Part shown: in pieces, positions 34,501-47,147 of the stretch
Layout: each line of letters opens with the position of its first letter
Position numbering within the stretch: the first letter of the stretch is position 1
Assembly: GCA_001695595.3 (NCBI GenBank)
Contig: MBPM02000017.1
Coordinates: 434,001-498,000, forward strand
Direction: 5' to 3'
Source: Plasmopara viticola
Lineage: Eukaryota > Oomycota > Peronosporomycetes > Peronosporales > Peronosporaceae
Length of the DNA stretch: 64,000 nt
Position numbers and translations under genes: made by a program
Notes under the pieces: generated by a model
What the model was told of the DNA's origin: nothing
The model's input: only the letters and a program-made list of their open reading frames with translations
Databases searched by the model: none

Positions 34501-37500
34501 TTCTTCCCTGCGTCAGAGAGGATAAAAAGACCATGATGTCTACCTTGATGCGAACGAAAACACAGATGTTGGCTCTGTTCATTTCGAAACTCGGCGACAG
34601 AGCACGAGAATTGGTATGAAATTCTCGAGGTTTGTTGGATATGGAATAGAGGGATAAGATAGGCCTTCACGCTGCAGATCAGCGTATGAATATCCGACGA
34701 TGCTTTATCGGTATAGCTTTCATTATCTTTGCTCGCAGTGTCCCCTTTGCCAAGCACGCCATAGTTGAAAGAGCCAAAGCAATATCTCAAAACCATATAT
34801 TCATCGTTTAAATGTATTTAACAACCATCATAAAAGTAAGTCAACGTTAAAAGATTGATATCGATATTCACTTTCCCCTCGCCCTGCCATTTTTTAGATT
34901 TGTCTACTATTGTTGAACAGATTGTAATCGTCCAACGGATGCCTGGGTCCGTTCATCTTTGCGTGTGATTATATGCTACAACAAGAATTTTTACTTGCGA
35001 TATACGCCTTAAGGCTAATAAAGCTGATAAAAATTGTGGTGCATCGCGCGTTTTTTATTAGTATTAGTGGAGACACCAAACTGAGTAAAGGACCCGCGTC
35101 ACCAAATACGTGTTGCAAAGTGTGTGCACCGACCCACAGCCAAATATGCCGCGAGGAAAAGCAAACTCGTGCTTCCTGGAAAAGAACTATGTTTCATCAA
35201 GCCATGTCGAGAAAATGAAGGTCAACAGGTCTTAGCGACAAAAGTTTCTGTGTCCTATAGCATGATTCTTGCCCGCAAATCTGGATTGCGTGTAAATTTT
35301 ACAACTGTAAAACCTTAGTGAAGAAAGATTGGTCTTTGTTACCTTTACGGCATCAGGCAAATTTGCTCGATACTCTACTGATGAAGCAAGTCAGATATAT
35401 GCTGAGGATTCACAAGCACATCAATGTTACGGTTTGCTGAGTGGCAGGGACGAGGATAACCGCGCCACTAATGTAGGTGTATGTGTCTTGGCTATGATAG
35501 CGTCGAGCGCTGACAAACTTTAGATCTGAGTGCAACGCAGGATCTACGCGCCTCAAGAATACTGGAGGTCAACAGTCTTGTGTGCCACCCGCATTGCTCC
35601 AAATAGAGCGTTAGTGCCGACTTCTGCTAGGCAGCAATAGTGGTATTGGCGCAGACAATGAGCTCAGAAGGTCCCGTTTAAAATATTTTAATGCTATTGA
35701 GCGCTCATGGCTTTGTGAACAATTGTCAGGGACGTGAGGTAGGATACAAGCTCTGAGCGACACTTGTAGAAAAAAGCAGTTTCTGTATCATGCTGATGGC
35801 GTTAGCCAAGAACTGTGCATGGGCACGAGCCACTAAGCGGTGCTTCTAAGACACAGCAACCGATGCATGACATGGGTGACATGGCTGGCGCCAGACAAGG
35901 GTAGTGCAAGCGAGGCCCGTGCAACTGCGCGTGGGGTGACTTTGAAAGTGCTTGTGAGGACAGCACTCGCTTCATTACGTAAACTACATTAACCGAAACG
36001 CCATTGGTAAGTCTCTGCTTATCGGTAAATTCTTTACTGATAAACGCTCGACCTGACCAGCGATCACCGCATATCACGCAGGACATGCTTGGCTGTCGAC
36101 AAATAAATAAACAAGGTTCTGCACTTGCAGCTCCAGGTTTGATTGATCTAAGCAGGTCAAAACCCACTAAATTTGGCTTCTCGTGTGCGTCACTTGCTGT
36201 ATTTACAGAATTAAAAAAAGTCAGAGGTCGGGAACCTGGGGAGCTACCCTCTGATGCACCTGTGGCGGCATATTCCGCTTAGTGAGAATTTGGTGTACAA
36301 TGCTTTTCAGTGGATATTACTACAAACGTTGATCTGTCAATGCACAATCGAGTTGGCAGGTATATGACACAGGGTGTAGAGCAACAAGTGGGTGGACGGC
36401 CGAACAAAGACAAAAAGGGGAGTGCAATGTCTAGCCATCAGTCTCTTATCGAAAGATACGTACAATGCATGGCGCTTATTAAGCAGCAAAACCTGTCTCG
36501 CCCTTGGTGGTAACGGCCTAGGATAAACATGTCTATAATTGATCATAGCGCTTGGCTCTATACCCTTATAATGGCAATTTTAGGACGGTCGAAGACAAGG
36601 TAAGCCTGGAGCCTATATTTATAACGTATGCTACACTCAAGCCAAGTGAAATGGACCGTAAATATAAGAGTATAGCCGGGGTAGTTGTCGTACGACCTAA
36701 AGAAAAGATCAAATTTCTTTTTACTATTAGGTGAGCGGTCTTCAAAAAGACGATGATGGCATTAAACGAACAAATTGAACTTTAGGCTTCAAAAATAATC
36801 GTTTCAAGCTCCGGTATAAAAAGTTTTAAAATTGTTTGTATTGGGTTTTATCACTTAACAGACGTGTTTGTCATTAAATTGACGTGGTTCCCGAAGACAA
36901 GACTGTCTAACATGTTAATTGCTTTTTTCTACCAATGACATCCGCGACATATTCTTTCGTGCAAAACGCAAGGCGGAAATAGTTTAAGAGGTAAGAAGCA
37001 ATTTTTAGCCCCAATCCTGCGTCAGAAAGCCAAATGGTAGCTTAAGCATTGTGAACGATTTCAATGAGCTTAATGTAGCCATTACCTTGGCACATACGCC
37101 AACTTCTAGAAAGCGAAGCAACACGGTGGAATGTGCAATGTACAGTTTACTCGGCTTCGTGGCCGAGTGTTAGCAAATACGCTTTTAAGAGCGGTCAACA
37201 CTCCAAGCGATATGCTCTGGGAGTAAGTAATAAAGTTTAAAGGTCTCCGAACGCGTCTGCGACGTCTAATGACGCTATTCTGAAGGACCCAAATATAGTA
37301 AACACAGACTCACGTCGATGACGTTTCTGTTCACAGTCGTTCAAAGTACGGAAGGTGAAAGGCATACGCGACATTGTCCACGTGCAAGCAATGCCTGCGC
37401 GCATGCACAGGAATAAGGTTCACGTTAATGCAGGGAAAACTTTTGTAACGCTTTATTGAACTACATAAAAAGATGACTTTTTTTAGTATGCTTTATTGCC

Positions 37501-38670
37501 ATGCATGGTTTTCGGGTTGATCTCGCTAAGGTCAAGTCTGTTGCACATTGACCGCTTCCACCGCACAAGAAAATCTTAAAAAAAATTCTTCGTCTAGTCG
37601 ATCACTTACACTAGCTTCGTGTGCATTACACAGAAGTGGCAAGACTACTGTCCGACCTATTTGAGAACGACAAAAATTCCACAATTCAACAAAGTTTGGA
37701 AAAGCCTGTCCCAGGCACCTTGCTGTGTCTATAGAAATTGTTAAGTTTCGTCTGTAAAATGCAGATTTTGTCATGAACACGACAGGGCTGCAAACGGACA
37801 AGATCGAGTAATCACGCTCAATTCCGGCAGATTAAGACTACAAGAAGTACCGTTTTCAATACATATAAAGTCATTAAGTTGAAGGCTCACCTAGACAAAT
37901 CTGAGCCATTCGTGGTCAGAAATATCACGACTGTGACACAGTCCCCCGGACACGAAGGATTTGTACGAAGGATAGTTTTATGTTGAAGAATAAGGCGTAA
38001 AAGTAGAATGCTTGGTTGATGCGTCATTGCATCGTTTCTGCTGTGAGCTAGCTCACGCCAAAACTATCTGCATTGGATGCAATTCGTTACGTGTATGTGC
38101 GAGATGACATGCGCGTATCGTTGTCAATGGCCAAAAGAACAAAGGGCTTGAGGACCCGGCCAACAAAATACCGGTGTGCTTAGTGCATGGCTAATCCATT
38201 TTTCTAAGGAAGCCAAATTTTGTATTGCAGCACTTCTCAAGGTGGCTTATCAATCCTCACGGTAGAAACGTAATCTACCGCACCATCTTTAAGGCTCTTG
38301 ACTTTCCGCTTGGCAGTGGTCTTGGTAAAAAAAGGATGTGGCTTAGTAAACGCTCACTATTGGTGACTCAAGCTGCAAAAGTGGGTCGGCACGTATGTGC
38401 GAACGAACAAAGTCTGTCTGCGGGTGAATGCTAGATTCAATGTGACCACACCAATGGCTGGCTTCCCAAGAGCTATCACCCTGCTACTAATATCTAAATG
38501 TAAATTTATGCTCGACTGGCATAACTACGACTACTCGAGCGATTATGCAAAAGATCTCTATTGTCGACGGTGACTTGTCTGGCGTTTTCAACGCGTGAAA
38601 ATTATTTTAATGAAAAATATTTAAAAAGGATAGTCTGACCGAAAGGAAAGATTATACGTAATAGCAACAT
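31511..38670. other. 7-kb gene-empty block
   Basis: Only short ORFs on both strands, none with recognisable domains, signal peptides with RxLR-EER motifs, or credible splice structure. Overlapping minus ORFs at 32989-33277 and 34299-34796 are slightly coding-like and could be eroded transposon genes. A ten-base G homopolymer lies near 31919. No RNA genes or obvious long repeats were found by eye. Confidence 0.5.
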
Positions 38671-38683
38671 ATAACGAAGTTTT

Positions 38684-39004
38684 CTACGGAAAAGGCTGGG
38701 GTGATGCCCTCCTTCCAAGCGCGGGGGCTAAATGCTCGCGCGCTTCGGGCAGGTGCTCTCGGGCATCTGCAGGTCTCTAACGAGTCTCACCCTCGACGCG
38801 ACGGTCTCCAACACCAGGGCACCACATGGGCTCTTACCAAGTCAGAGTTAAACAATATAATGGAAGACCCTCACGACCTCGGTGCTGGCTGCCCGCCGAA
38901 CGAGACCCGACGTATGCGGACACCACTCTATGCCGTGGACTAGCCAGACTGAGCCTAGCACGTGCATAACTTGGCAACGCGATAACGTAATACAATACAA
39001 TACA
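38684..39004 (+). mobile_element. LINE-derived nonautonomous short element, copy 2
   Basis: A 321-bp element flanked by a perfect 13-bp repeat ATAACGAAGTTTT (38671-38683 and 39005-39017). It begins CTACGGAAAAGGCTGGGG and ends AATACAATACAATACA, a simple tail of ACAAT units like the 3' tails of LINEs. It has the same two internal deletion junctions as the copies at 19223 and 62017. The nearby GCL gene ends 111 bases to the right, on the opposite strand. The near-perfect match with its sisters and the intact duplication suggest a recent insertion. Confidence 0.9.
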
Positions 39005-39128
39005 ATAACGAAGTTTTACTGTAATAAGCGCATACAGATGACTTATCAGCTATTCACTTCATTGTTGTGAAGTACATAATAATGTAATGATATCTACACT
39101 TTCCAGAAAACGTCGTGTACCCTGTAAT

Positions 39129-41417
39129 CTAGCAGTCACAAGCACGTTGCACATTCAAAGCAGTACGCTTCAAGTATCGCTGAAGCAAAATCTGGCGCTT
39201 TTCCGCAGCGACTTCATTGCTCTTCAATGGCACGTGATAAGCCGTCTGACCTCGTACAGGGGCAATTTTGAACTCCCCCAACAATTCCGGACACTGCTTT
39301 AGACCCTCACCAATCTGCTGACACTCATTAAGCAGGTCAAAGGCCGTGGAGTGGGGTACGACTGAATCGTGGCGATAGTCGGGATGAGCGCTGACGAAAC
39401 GACGCATCCAAGTGGCCGCGGTCGGTAATTCACCCGTTGCACGCTTTCCAATGAGATTCATGTACTTTTCTACGAGAAGTCGTGTGGCTTCGTCGCACTC
39501 AATGTAGTCCAAGTAAGCATACACTAGCGGGATGAGGCCGGGAAAGTACGAGCCCTTGCCCAGCATGATTTCAGCAATTGTCATGAGCTCGCACCGGTCT
39601 GGATCGTCATGCAAATGGCATGCACCCATAAAGCCACAGTCATCGACCTCAGGTGGAGCCATGTGGCAACGAAAGTGGAATTTCTCGTCCAGGACCGAAT
39701 TCACACGGTGAGCTGCCTCCATGTTATCATTCACCTTGGACAACGGGATGTACAAATTCAGGTCGAAGGTTAAAATCACGCGCGACACAAGAGCAATAAA
39801 CACGGTAAAGGCTGCATTCTCGAAATCTGTCAGTTGGATCTCCATCGAGCGAAACTCTGTCCGCCACCCAATGTGAGGACCAGGAGCATTCGCTCGAGCC
39901 GGCGGAGGCGGTTTCCAGCGTACAGTCTGCCAGTTTGTAGACTGAATATTTTCAAAATGATCCGTCTCACGCTCATTGTCCAGATGCAACCGCTGCTTGT
40001 AAATGACGAGTGGATCACGAATAAACAGGTGCGCGATGTGAAGCGCGAGGAGTCGATCCACGCCTGCATCAGTTAATGTCTTGAACGATGCTTCGTCGTA
40101 CGGCACGTCGACATCATTGTACTTGTCTGTGGACGTATGAGGGTCTTCACCATGCTTGTGATTGCAAATAAAAGTCGAGATGCCTTCATACCGTGACTTG
40201 GGTAAACGCTTGACACCATTACCAGCCATCTTGGCGTACTTGGCCTTGGTTTCAGGATCGGTCGGAGGTGGAGCTTCGTCCAGCTCTTGCGGCGTCCGAT
40301 CATCAACTGCAGCCGAGATGGTGGCCCAGCGTACATCCGTGTCCGCCAGGCGACCTTTCAGGATGGGCGTTGCAGCCGTCAGACCTAAAAGGATAGGCGA
40401 GAGAACTCCTAGGTGGTCGTACAGGTGTCTCGACTCCCCCACGTTCTTGGCTTGAAACGTGACTTGCAAGCAACACATACCCATACCAAAAGCCATGGCA
40501 TCCATGTGAATAAAGCCTGGGTATGGCTCCACGGTGTGGTCAGTGTCCACCGTTAGCTTGGCCAATGCCGTGAGTCTCTTGGGCGTCTTGGACTCGGCAA
40601 AATCTACCGAGTTTCTCATTGAAGTCGGTGACGAAGGAGCCGACCCGTACGGACTCGTCGCCGGTGTCACCCGTTTCGTTTCATACTTGGGTCGCGACTT
40701 TTCTGCATTCCACGTTGCCTGTTCCTCCTCTTGTCTCGCCTCGGTATACACGTCGCGAAAGATTGGGACACGAATGTCCACCTTTCTAGTGCGACGCTGT
40801 CGAATATTTCGCGTCAGTGTAGCGAAACGCGGGTGTGGGTTGATGATTGCGTCACTAACATAATCTGACATGGCCACAGGACCGTGTGGTTGACTCGACG
40901 GCACGGTAAAGTCCCCAACGCCCATCATTGGAAAAGCAGTGACGGACGGTGCAATCTCGTCTTCGTTTAAAAGCGCCAGCAATCGCGCACGTCGCAGACG
41001 CATATTGTCTTCGACCTTGCACAAGTCACTAGTGAGACCGCCGTAGGGCGCACTGGGCGTGCCTTCAATCATCCACGCACCGTACTCGGGCACCCAGTTA
41101 CAGCCATCCACGGAAGGACCAAGAGCAGTCGAAAGACAACCGGATTCACGTCCGTGCTGCTCGACTTGTTTCTCTTTGATCGCAAGCTGATGCAGGATCT
41201 CGGCACCACGTAAAGCCAATCGCATGCGCTTCGTCTCCTTGTTCATGTGGAAGACGCCGTACTCAAGCTCGTCGCCCCACTTGAGCTCGTCGCCTTCAAT
41301 GTCCTTGACGCGGTGGTACGTGTGCAAGAACTGGTCAATGCCTTGTGTGCGTACATGTTGGAGCCACTCGAGAGCGTCCGACCAATCTAACGGACTGCCC
41401 TCGACAAGCAAGCCCAT
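39129..41417 (-). CDS. Glutamate-cysteine ligase catalytic subunit
   Basis: A single-exon, 762-residue enzyme that joins glutamate to cysteine using ATP, the rate-limiting step of glutathione synthesis in the cytosol. The start MGLLVEGSPLDW matches the eukaryotic GCLC N-terminus exactly in position; in-frame sequence continues upstream but lacks an ATG. Motifs in order: KWGDELEYGVF (substrate/metal glutamates), WVPEYGAWMIEGTPSAPYGG, MDAMAFGMGMCCLQVTFQ, ILLGLTAATPILKGRLADTDVRW and SAAVDDRTPQEL. The DNERETDHFENIQSTNWQTVRWKPPP and GWRTEFRSMEIQLTDFENAAF segments complete the GCS domain. It is about 120 residues longer than the human enzyme because of insertions around residues 80-105 and 190-300. 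The gene is isolated, flanked by empty blocks and a short retroelement. Confidence 0.97.
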   Translation of the reverse strand: MGLLVEGSPLDWSDALEWLQHVRTQGIDQFLHTYHRVKDIEGDELKWGDELEYGVFHMNKETKRMRLALRGAEILHQLAIKEKQVEQHGRESGCLSTALGPSVDGCNWVPEYGAWMIEGTPSAPYGGLTSDLCKVEDNMRLRRARLLALLNEDEIAPSVTAFPMMGVGDFTVPSSQPHGPVAMSDYVSDAIINPHPRFATLTRNIRQRRTRKVDIRVPIFRDVYTEARQEEEQATWNAEKSRPKYETKRVTPATSPYGSAPSSPTSMRNSVDFAESKTPKRLTALAKLTVDTDHTVEPYPGFIHMDAMAFGMGMCCLQVTFQAKNVGESRHLYDHLGVLSPILLGLTAATPILKGRLADTDVRWATISAAVDDRTPQELDEAPPPTDPETKAKYAKMAGNGVKRLPKSRYEGISTFICNHKHGEDPHTSTDKYNDVDVPYDEASFKTLTDAGVDRLLALHIAHLFIRDPLVIYKQRLHLDNERETDHFENIQSTNWQTVRWKPPPPARANAPGPHIGWRTEFRSMEIQLTDFENAAFTVFIALVSRVILTFDLNLYIPLSKVNDNMEAAHRVNSVLDEKFHFRCHMAPPEVDDCGFMGACHLHDDPDRCELMTIAEIMLGKGSYFPGLIPLVYAYLDYIECDEATRLLVEKYMNLIGKRATGELPTAATWMRRFVSAHPDYRHDSVVPHSTAFDLLNECQQIGEGLKQCPELLGEFKIAPVRGQTAYHVPLKSNEVAAEKRQILLQRYLKRTALNVQRACDC

Positions 41418-44400
41418 AATTGATCTCTTCGGTGGGAAAATCAAAAACTCATGACTAAGGTCTCTTCAGCATTTGGCTGGTGAAGGACCTTTTTATTTGG
41501 CATGCGACCTATTTAATTTTAGGAGACCAATATCTATTATCAAGAGGTCAGTTTTCATCAAAGTTCGTTCTGGGCCGCAAAATTTACGAGTGAAATGGCG
41601 TTAAGGAATGAGATAAAAAGATCGATATATCCTTTCATCATAAGATAGGAGCAACATTGGCTCTTCAGAAGGATCAATTGTTTTCTTTGTAAGAGATTTT
41701 CAGTACTACCGGCTTGTTTGTGATGCTTATACGTGAGTGTAGATCTAGGATCAAGCGGTGTCAACCATTGCTCGGCTTAACGGAGTCAAGTACGCAAAGG
41801 AGGATTCTGGGTTCAGATGGAACGAGAGCTTCCTTCTTAATCTTTCAGCCCAAGAAATGACACCCGAACCGCACTGACTTTACATTTTTTCCAAATAGCC
41901 TCTGTCTCATCGTTTGCCCAACAAGTAATCCCCATAGAGTGTCCGACGTGACCCGGTCACACAGCAGCTTGTACAGAGAAGGCGTGTAGAAATATATACG
42001 ATCTTCTGGCGAACGACTTTTTACTATCACGGTCTTTAGTATCCGAAGATTGCAATCAATTGCAAATCAAATTCAATGCAATAGTAATTAATCAGTTTTT
42101 AGTTCTTGACAAGTGGCTTGACTTGCAACACGGGCGGAAATTACTTTTCTTTTTAGATGTATGCATACTGGCACAAAAACTGTCGGGGTACGTGTCGTAC
42201 ACCGAAAGCGACCGATCTTTCAAGCCCCTTTTGATAGAAAGTCATTTTTTGGTTATAATAGAAGGTCCATATCTCTATGATTACAAGATTGACATCAATC
42301 CCTGACTTTCTTTACGATTTGAGCTCAAATTGATCAAAACTGCAGCGAGAAACGCTGCCAATAGGCCGAATTATTTAGCGTTGTAGAAGCTAGCTCTAAA
42401 GAAGGTTTCTTTGGCTCATAAAGATGCCAACATATTGGAATGGCCTCTGCGTCCGCACCAAAGGCTGCACCTGCATCAAAGGCTACACTTATGTCCAAGG
42501 CGCTGAAGCAAAAGTGATATACTGTCGACGAGCCAATAGGACAAAGAAGGCAGTCGCAAAACCACCCACTCCATCATGGAGGAGACGCGTGCGTACATTT
42601 ATCTCTCTCCCTTTGGTATGATGACCTCCCTGTCTTCGGGATTTTAAGATTATAGGAACTACTGCAAATGCCCCGGCAAAAACACGTCCGAAGAAGCCTA
42701 GATTTAGCGACAGTCTCTTAAAACGGCTTAGTCATGAGGGCGAAAACTCGAAAGGTGTCAAGCTTGTCGCCAGACTCACTGGCCATGCTAAAAATTTCAC
42801 CTATAAGGGGATAAAAAATCGATGTACAAGGGCAAAATAAGTTCCAACGTGGGATGATGATGTCAACAACGCACATGGTGAAAGACTTTGCACTGATATT
42901 AATGCAGGTCACTCTCCTGTGAGCGCTCTACTAAGTATGTGTACAGCGGGCTTGACGAGGAAGTGGAAGTGGGGATTACCTCGCCGACAGGCCATGGGTA
43001 AAAAAAATGCGCTCATATGCATTGCGCGTCGCGAGGGCTATTTAGGGGCCATTTTGCGCGTAACATGTACAGGTAAAATTTTGTTGAAAGTTTACAATTA
43101 ACAGTACAATTCATCCCAATTTTTTTAAGATTGGGTGAATTTACGGGTGCTACAAACAACATCCCAAAACCGTCAGAAAAAGACTATTCCGTCCAGCCTA
43201 ATTTGATCACTTGGCGAACCCACTTCCGAATTGTCTCGATTATGGCAGGATACCAGGACAAGTACCTACAGCTTTAGCTCCAAGTGCACCTGTGAGGTCA
43301 CTTCCATCAAACCTCAGTGTGTGACCGTTAGTTTGCAAATTGTCGACAAATTACTTGGTGCTTCTGATTACATCGCAACAGCTTTCGAGTGATTCTGTCG
43401 GAGGCAGTCCAACGGTTCCCACAGAAAGGTTATGAGATTCGTGAAAGCGCTTTTGCTTTAATACAGGATTCACACGGAAATGCTGTTGGCCTTGGGGGCA
43501 AGGAAACTGCACTTAGTTTTATCTTACGCCTTCTTTTTGAGGAGCTCAACTTTTGTGCGCATCAAGTACGCTATTAAGATTGCTTTTGGGTTCAGTCGTG
43601 GTAGCCAATTCTTTCTGTCATTTGATCTCAGCTAGATTGCTTGCCGTGTGTTTGAGCGCGAGGCATTCATGTTGCGTCAGGGCTTATTATTGTGACGAGC
43701 TTTAAAAATGGCTGGCTCAAAGCGCCCAGCGTTTTGGGTTACGTCCTTAGCTTTAAGTTCAGTCTGACAAAATTGAATGAAGAGAGAAACGATTTTAATT
43801 GTGCTGGAGAAAGCATAAAGATTGATATTTTGATGATGTATTTACCTTTTGGACGCCCCACACATACAGGTTTGCTTACGTCGTCTTAGAATGGTCGATC
43901 TTGAAAGTCATTTTATGCTTTTTAAAAAAACGTGCAAATTCCGATAAACAGCTTTTGTTTGTTTAAAAATGCGGGTCCTACCAATTCAGTGGTTGGTACT
44001 AATTATACAACAGTACTCAAACAAAGATGTGCAACTGCACAGAAATTAGCCGATCAAACTCACAGGTGGACGTCATGACAAAAAATCTTATTCGTAAAAT
44101 GTAGTCGCGTCTTATGCCGTGGTGTGAGGCCCGGGAAAGAATGCGGCAAGGATGCCGCAGTCATTGTTAGAAGGAAGCGTGAGTATAGATATCTTATCTC
44201 TGTTTCATACTTAAAGCCGATATAGATAGCTATTTATGAATTTATATTAGTCTTTATACCAAGGCTAATGTAAATTAAAAATGTTTGGATTATCCTCAAA
44301 CCGCCTCTAAGAAGAATCTCCTGTATTTTCGATGTATCATAGTAACATCTATTAAAATGCATTAGACAGTGGTCATGAGACAACGTACTGCTCTTCTATT

Positions 44401-45196
44401 AACTTCTAAGTAGAACGTTCTACCCTCTTATCGATGACCGAAACTTCGCATGACATATGCCGACCATACCACACTACACTATCCTTCACCGAAAACTTAC
44501 ACTCCTTATGCCTATGAGCCAGACACGGTTTCTATCAGCCAAGTATATTGTCGTCTGCAGCTAGCGCATCGTCAGGGTAGAAAACAGACATCATGTGGAA
44601 GGTACGATCCAAGCTCAAAGTGATCAAATTTTGCACACGAACATAGTGTAAGTACGATGTACTTTTAAATATCCAGCCGACCGCTCGTAAAGCGCACTCA
44701 TGCCACGCGCGTCAGCTTTTGCTAAAATAACGAATAAGCTCGAGTCTTATGGATAGCAGTGACTCGTCAATGTCGTCATCAAAGGGTAAGAGCTAAGTTC
44801 TTCTCTCAACATAGTTCGAGACAATCTTGTGAGCCTTCGGCTCGTATCTCCTAGCCGAACGGTCCAAAGAAACCCTTCGATGTACCTGAGCAACGCACTC
44901 GATAAGCCTTGTGTCGCATATAGCGTCCCCACGATTGACATGCGGTCTAATCACGCACCTCACGATCTCTGTGCTCACTCATCGATCGAATGGCTGTATT
45001 TGATGATATATAGGATTTTAGGCGCTGGCTATAAAAGTGTACAAAGCTGTACTCGCGCTCGCACTTTGCAACAGCTTCAGTGTGAGCAAAATGGTGCCTT
45101 TGCTACGAGCTTGCTAAGCTTAGCCCCAGGTCCTGTTCGATCAATTTTCGGGCCTCGAGCATTTAGTCGCATTGCTGCGCGATCGCCTCGCTTGGC
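41418..45196. other. Gene-empty block (left part)
   Basis: The GCL promoter region lies at the left. Short ORFs such as 42424-42621 (a K/A/P-repetitive stretch), 43389-43577 and 44829-45209 have no recognised domain. A classical-looking GGCTATAAAAG box occurs near 45028, but no credible gene follows it. Confidence 0.45.
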
Positions 45197-45246
45197 TCGT
45201 GCCCCTTAAGAAAAAAGTCGTGCCCCTTAAGAGAAAAGTCGTGCCC
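45197..45246 (+). repeat. Short tandem repeat, 21-base unit
   Basis: Two 21-base units (45197-45217, 45218-45238) plus an 8-base partial copy; unit TCGTGCCCCTTAAGAAAAAAG with one substitution between copies. It lies 3' of a chance ORF. Nothing suggests function. Confidence 0.8.
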
Positions 45247-47082
45247 AAAATCAAATGCTGGGCCATCTGATGAGTCGCCCTTCCATTTCTGTGCTTGCAT
45301 GCCAACGGTTTCCGTTCGCCTGGGTCATAATGCGGCCAAAGAAACATGGATGTGTTGGCGTCCTTTTAGTAACGTGAAGCATAAAAGCTAAGCCTCTTTT
45401 CAAAACGACTTTCAGATGATTCAATGAAGCGTGGAGTATAGAGAAAAGAAGCAACGCATTTGAATAATAATTTACGCTTAAATATGCCAAAAGTCCAATG
45501 CGATTTCTTCTTTCTTTCGCTCAAAAGGTTTCTTTTAAGTATCTTAAATCTGTCTCTTACACAACACGTTCCTTGAACCCGAAAACTTGACGATCGCACG
45601 CATTGTAAGAGCGCTGCTATAGGCACGCCGTTTGGCTATACATTTTCCATCAAGCCTGTGGTTACGATGTGGCGAACCACAAAAATAAAATAACAGCGTG
45701 AAGCCTGGTGAGACACTAACGGAATTGTTTGATGCACTTGAACAAGTAGTGAAATCGTGCTGCTCTGCCGTCTTATTATAACCCCACAAAAACTGCGCAA
45801 CACGTCTTCGACGACCTGATACTCTTGGCGAGCACATAAGACAGCCTTTCAACTTTGTGTCTTGGTTTCAGCTAATTGCCATTGAGAGTCTAAAGCAGCT
45901 AAAGACACGACCGAGAAATAGTGCCGCTATATCGACACTGTCGATTGTGTTTGGCATGACCGCTAGTGAGCAATTTTGTTTGATTGATCAACGAGGCCCA
46001 CAATACCAGTGTTGCCTGCCATACCCTTTAACGAATCCAGCAACATCCATACGTGTAAGCTTCCAACGATACAACGACACCGGGAAGCATGCAAATGATG
46101 CATCTACATTTGATGAGTGCTTTGCACTTCGCACGTGCGCAAATACATGCACACGACTTGGTAAGTGCTTAACAATCCATGCCCTCTTCAGAGGAGCATC
46201 CACTCATTTCGCTCTCTATATTCAAAATTGGCAGGTCGTAGTCGACCACGAAACTTGATTTTTGATTAGGGTGACCAACGTGAGTGACACGAGTGTGCTG
46301 GACGGACTCTCGAGTTGTTATTTGATGGCATAGTGGCACTTCATGTCAATTCGGACATTGTGAGCGTGGTACGTATTTCATGTTTGCTGTCCGATGTAGC
46401 CCCAGCAATGCACTAGATGTGGACAAGACAGCCGGATGATGTGAACCGTGTGTTTTGAAATGATCTTTAAGCTCACTTGGTTTGTCGCGCGGGCTTGTTA
46501 GAGGCTATACAAGTCAGAACAATGGTGTCCCATTGATAGAAAGTAATGACTTATAGACTGAAAGCTGTCAGGGAAAGTTTTGACTTCTTGGGGTCGAAAG
46601 TCTTAGTGGGGTTTTATGTAACGGGGATACACGGACCTAGTGTGTCATGGTCTTCCTTGTTGTGTAGCGTAAATCATGTGATCTTCGGACCATCAAGACC
46701 TAGGCAGTACTTAGTACTAAAGTTCTAACAAAACAATTAATGACCACTACTCAGTGCATATTGGCAGAAATAAATTTGCTCGATAGTTGTTGTAGGACAT
46801 TTACTTCATGTGAGGTGCGGAGATGGCTTCTAGTTCACATTTGAAAAAGAATAGGATATATATCTTTGTTTTGGTATTAGTGCTATGACTAATCTTTAGA
46901 TGTGGAAAGAGAGCAATCTCTGACTCGTGTTGATTCTAAGAAAATGACGAAGGTCAGAGACCAAATCTCATACTCTTTCAAAGAAATAGCTTCGCCAGTC
47001 TCGCTCGATTTCCACTCTGCACACAAGAAAAGCGACAAGGAAGAGAAAGACCTTCTATATGATTATCATACGGCCGATATAG
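45247..47082. other. Gene-empty block (middle part)
   Basis: ORFs at 45857-46258 (133 codons, plus) and 46902-47099 (65 codons, plus, K/E/D-rich) show no recognisable domain. The second ends with its stop codon inside the hairpin at 47083. Confidence 0.4.
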
Positions 47083-47147
47083 GCTATGGCGCCGAGTAGT
47101 GCGCTCATCTGCTTTATGCAAATAAGCACACTACTCGGCGCCATAGC
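47083..47147. repeat. Long perfect-stem hairpin
   Basis: Inverted repeat with 23-base arms 47083-47105 and 47125-47147 (core CTATGGCGCCGAGTAGTG and its complement) and a 19-base loop. Only one position departs from Watson-Crick pairing and it is a G-T wobble. The right arm is followed by TTTTT. The arms are far more GC-rich than the surroundings. It could be a precursor-like RNA hairpin, a terminator-like structure or the footprint of a tiny inverted-repeat element. Confidence 0.75.

Noticed and set aside
31511..38670. Candidate secreted effectors among short ORFs
   Set aside because: None combined a signal peptide with RxLR-EER, LFLAK or similar motifs.
41418..41444. Nine extra residues at the start of glutamate-cysteine ligase
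   Set aside because: The upstream codon is TTG; MGLLVEGSPL aligns with the conserved start of the family.
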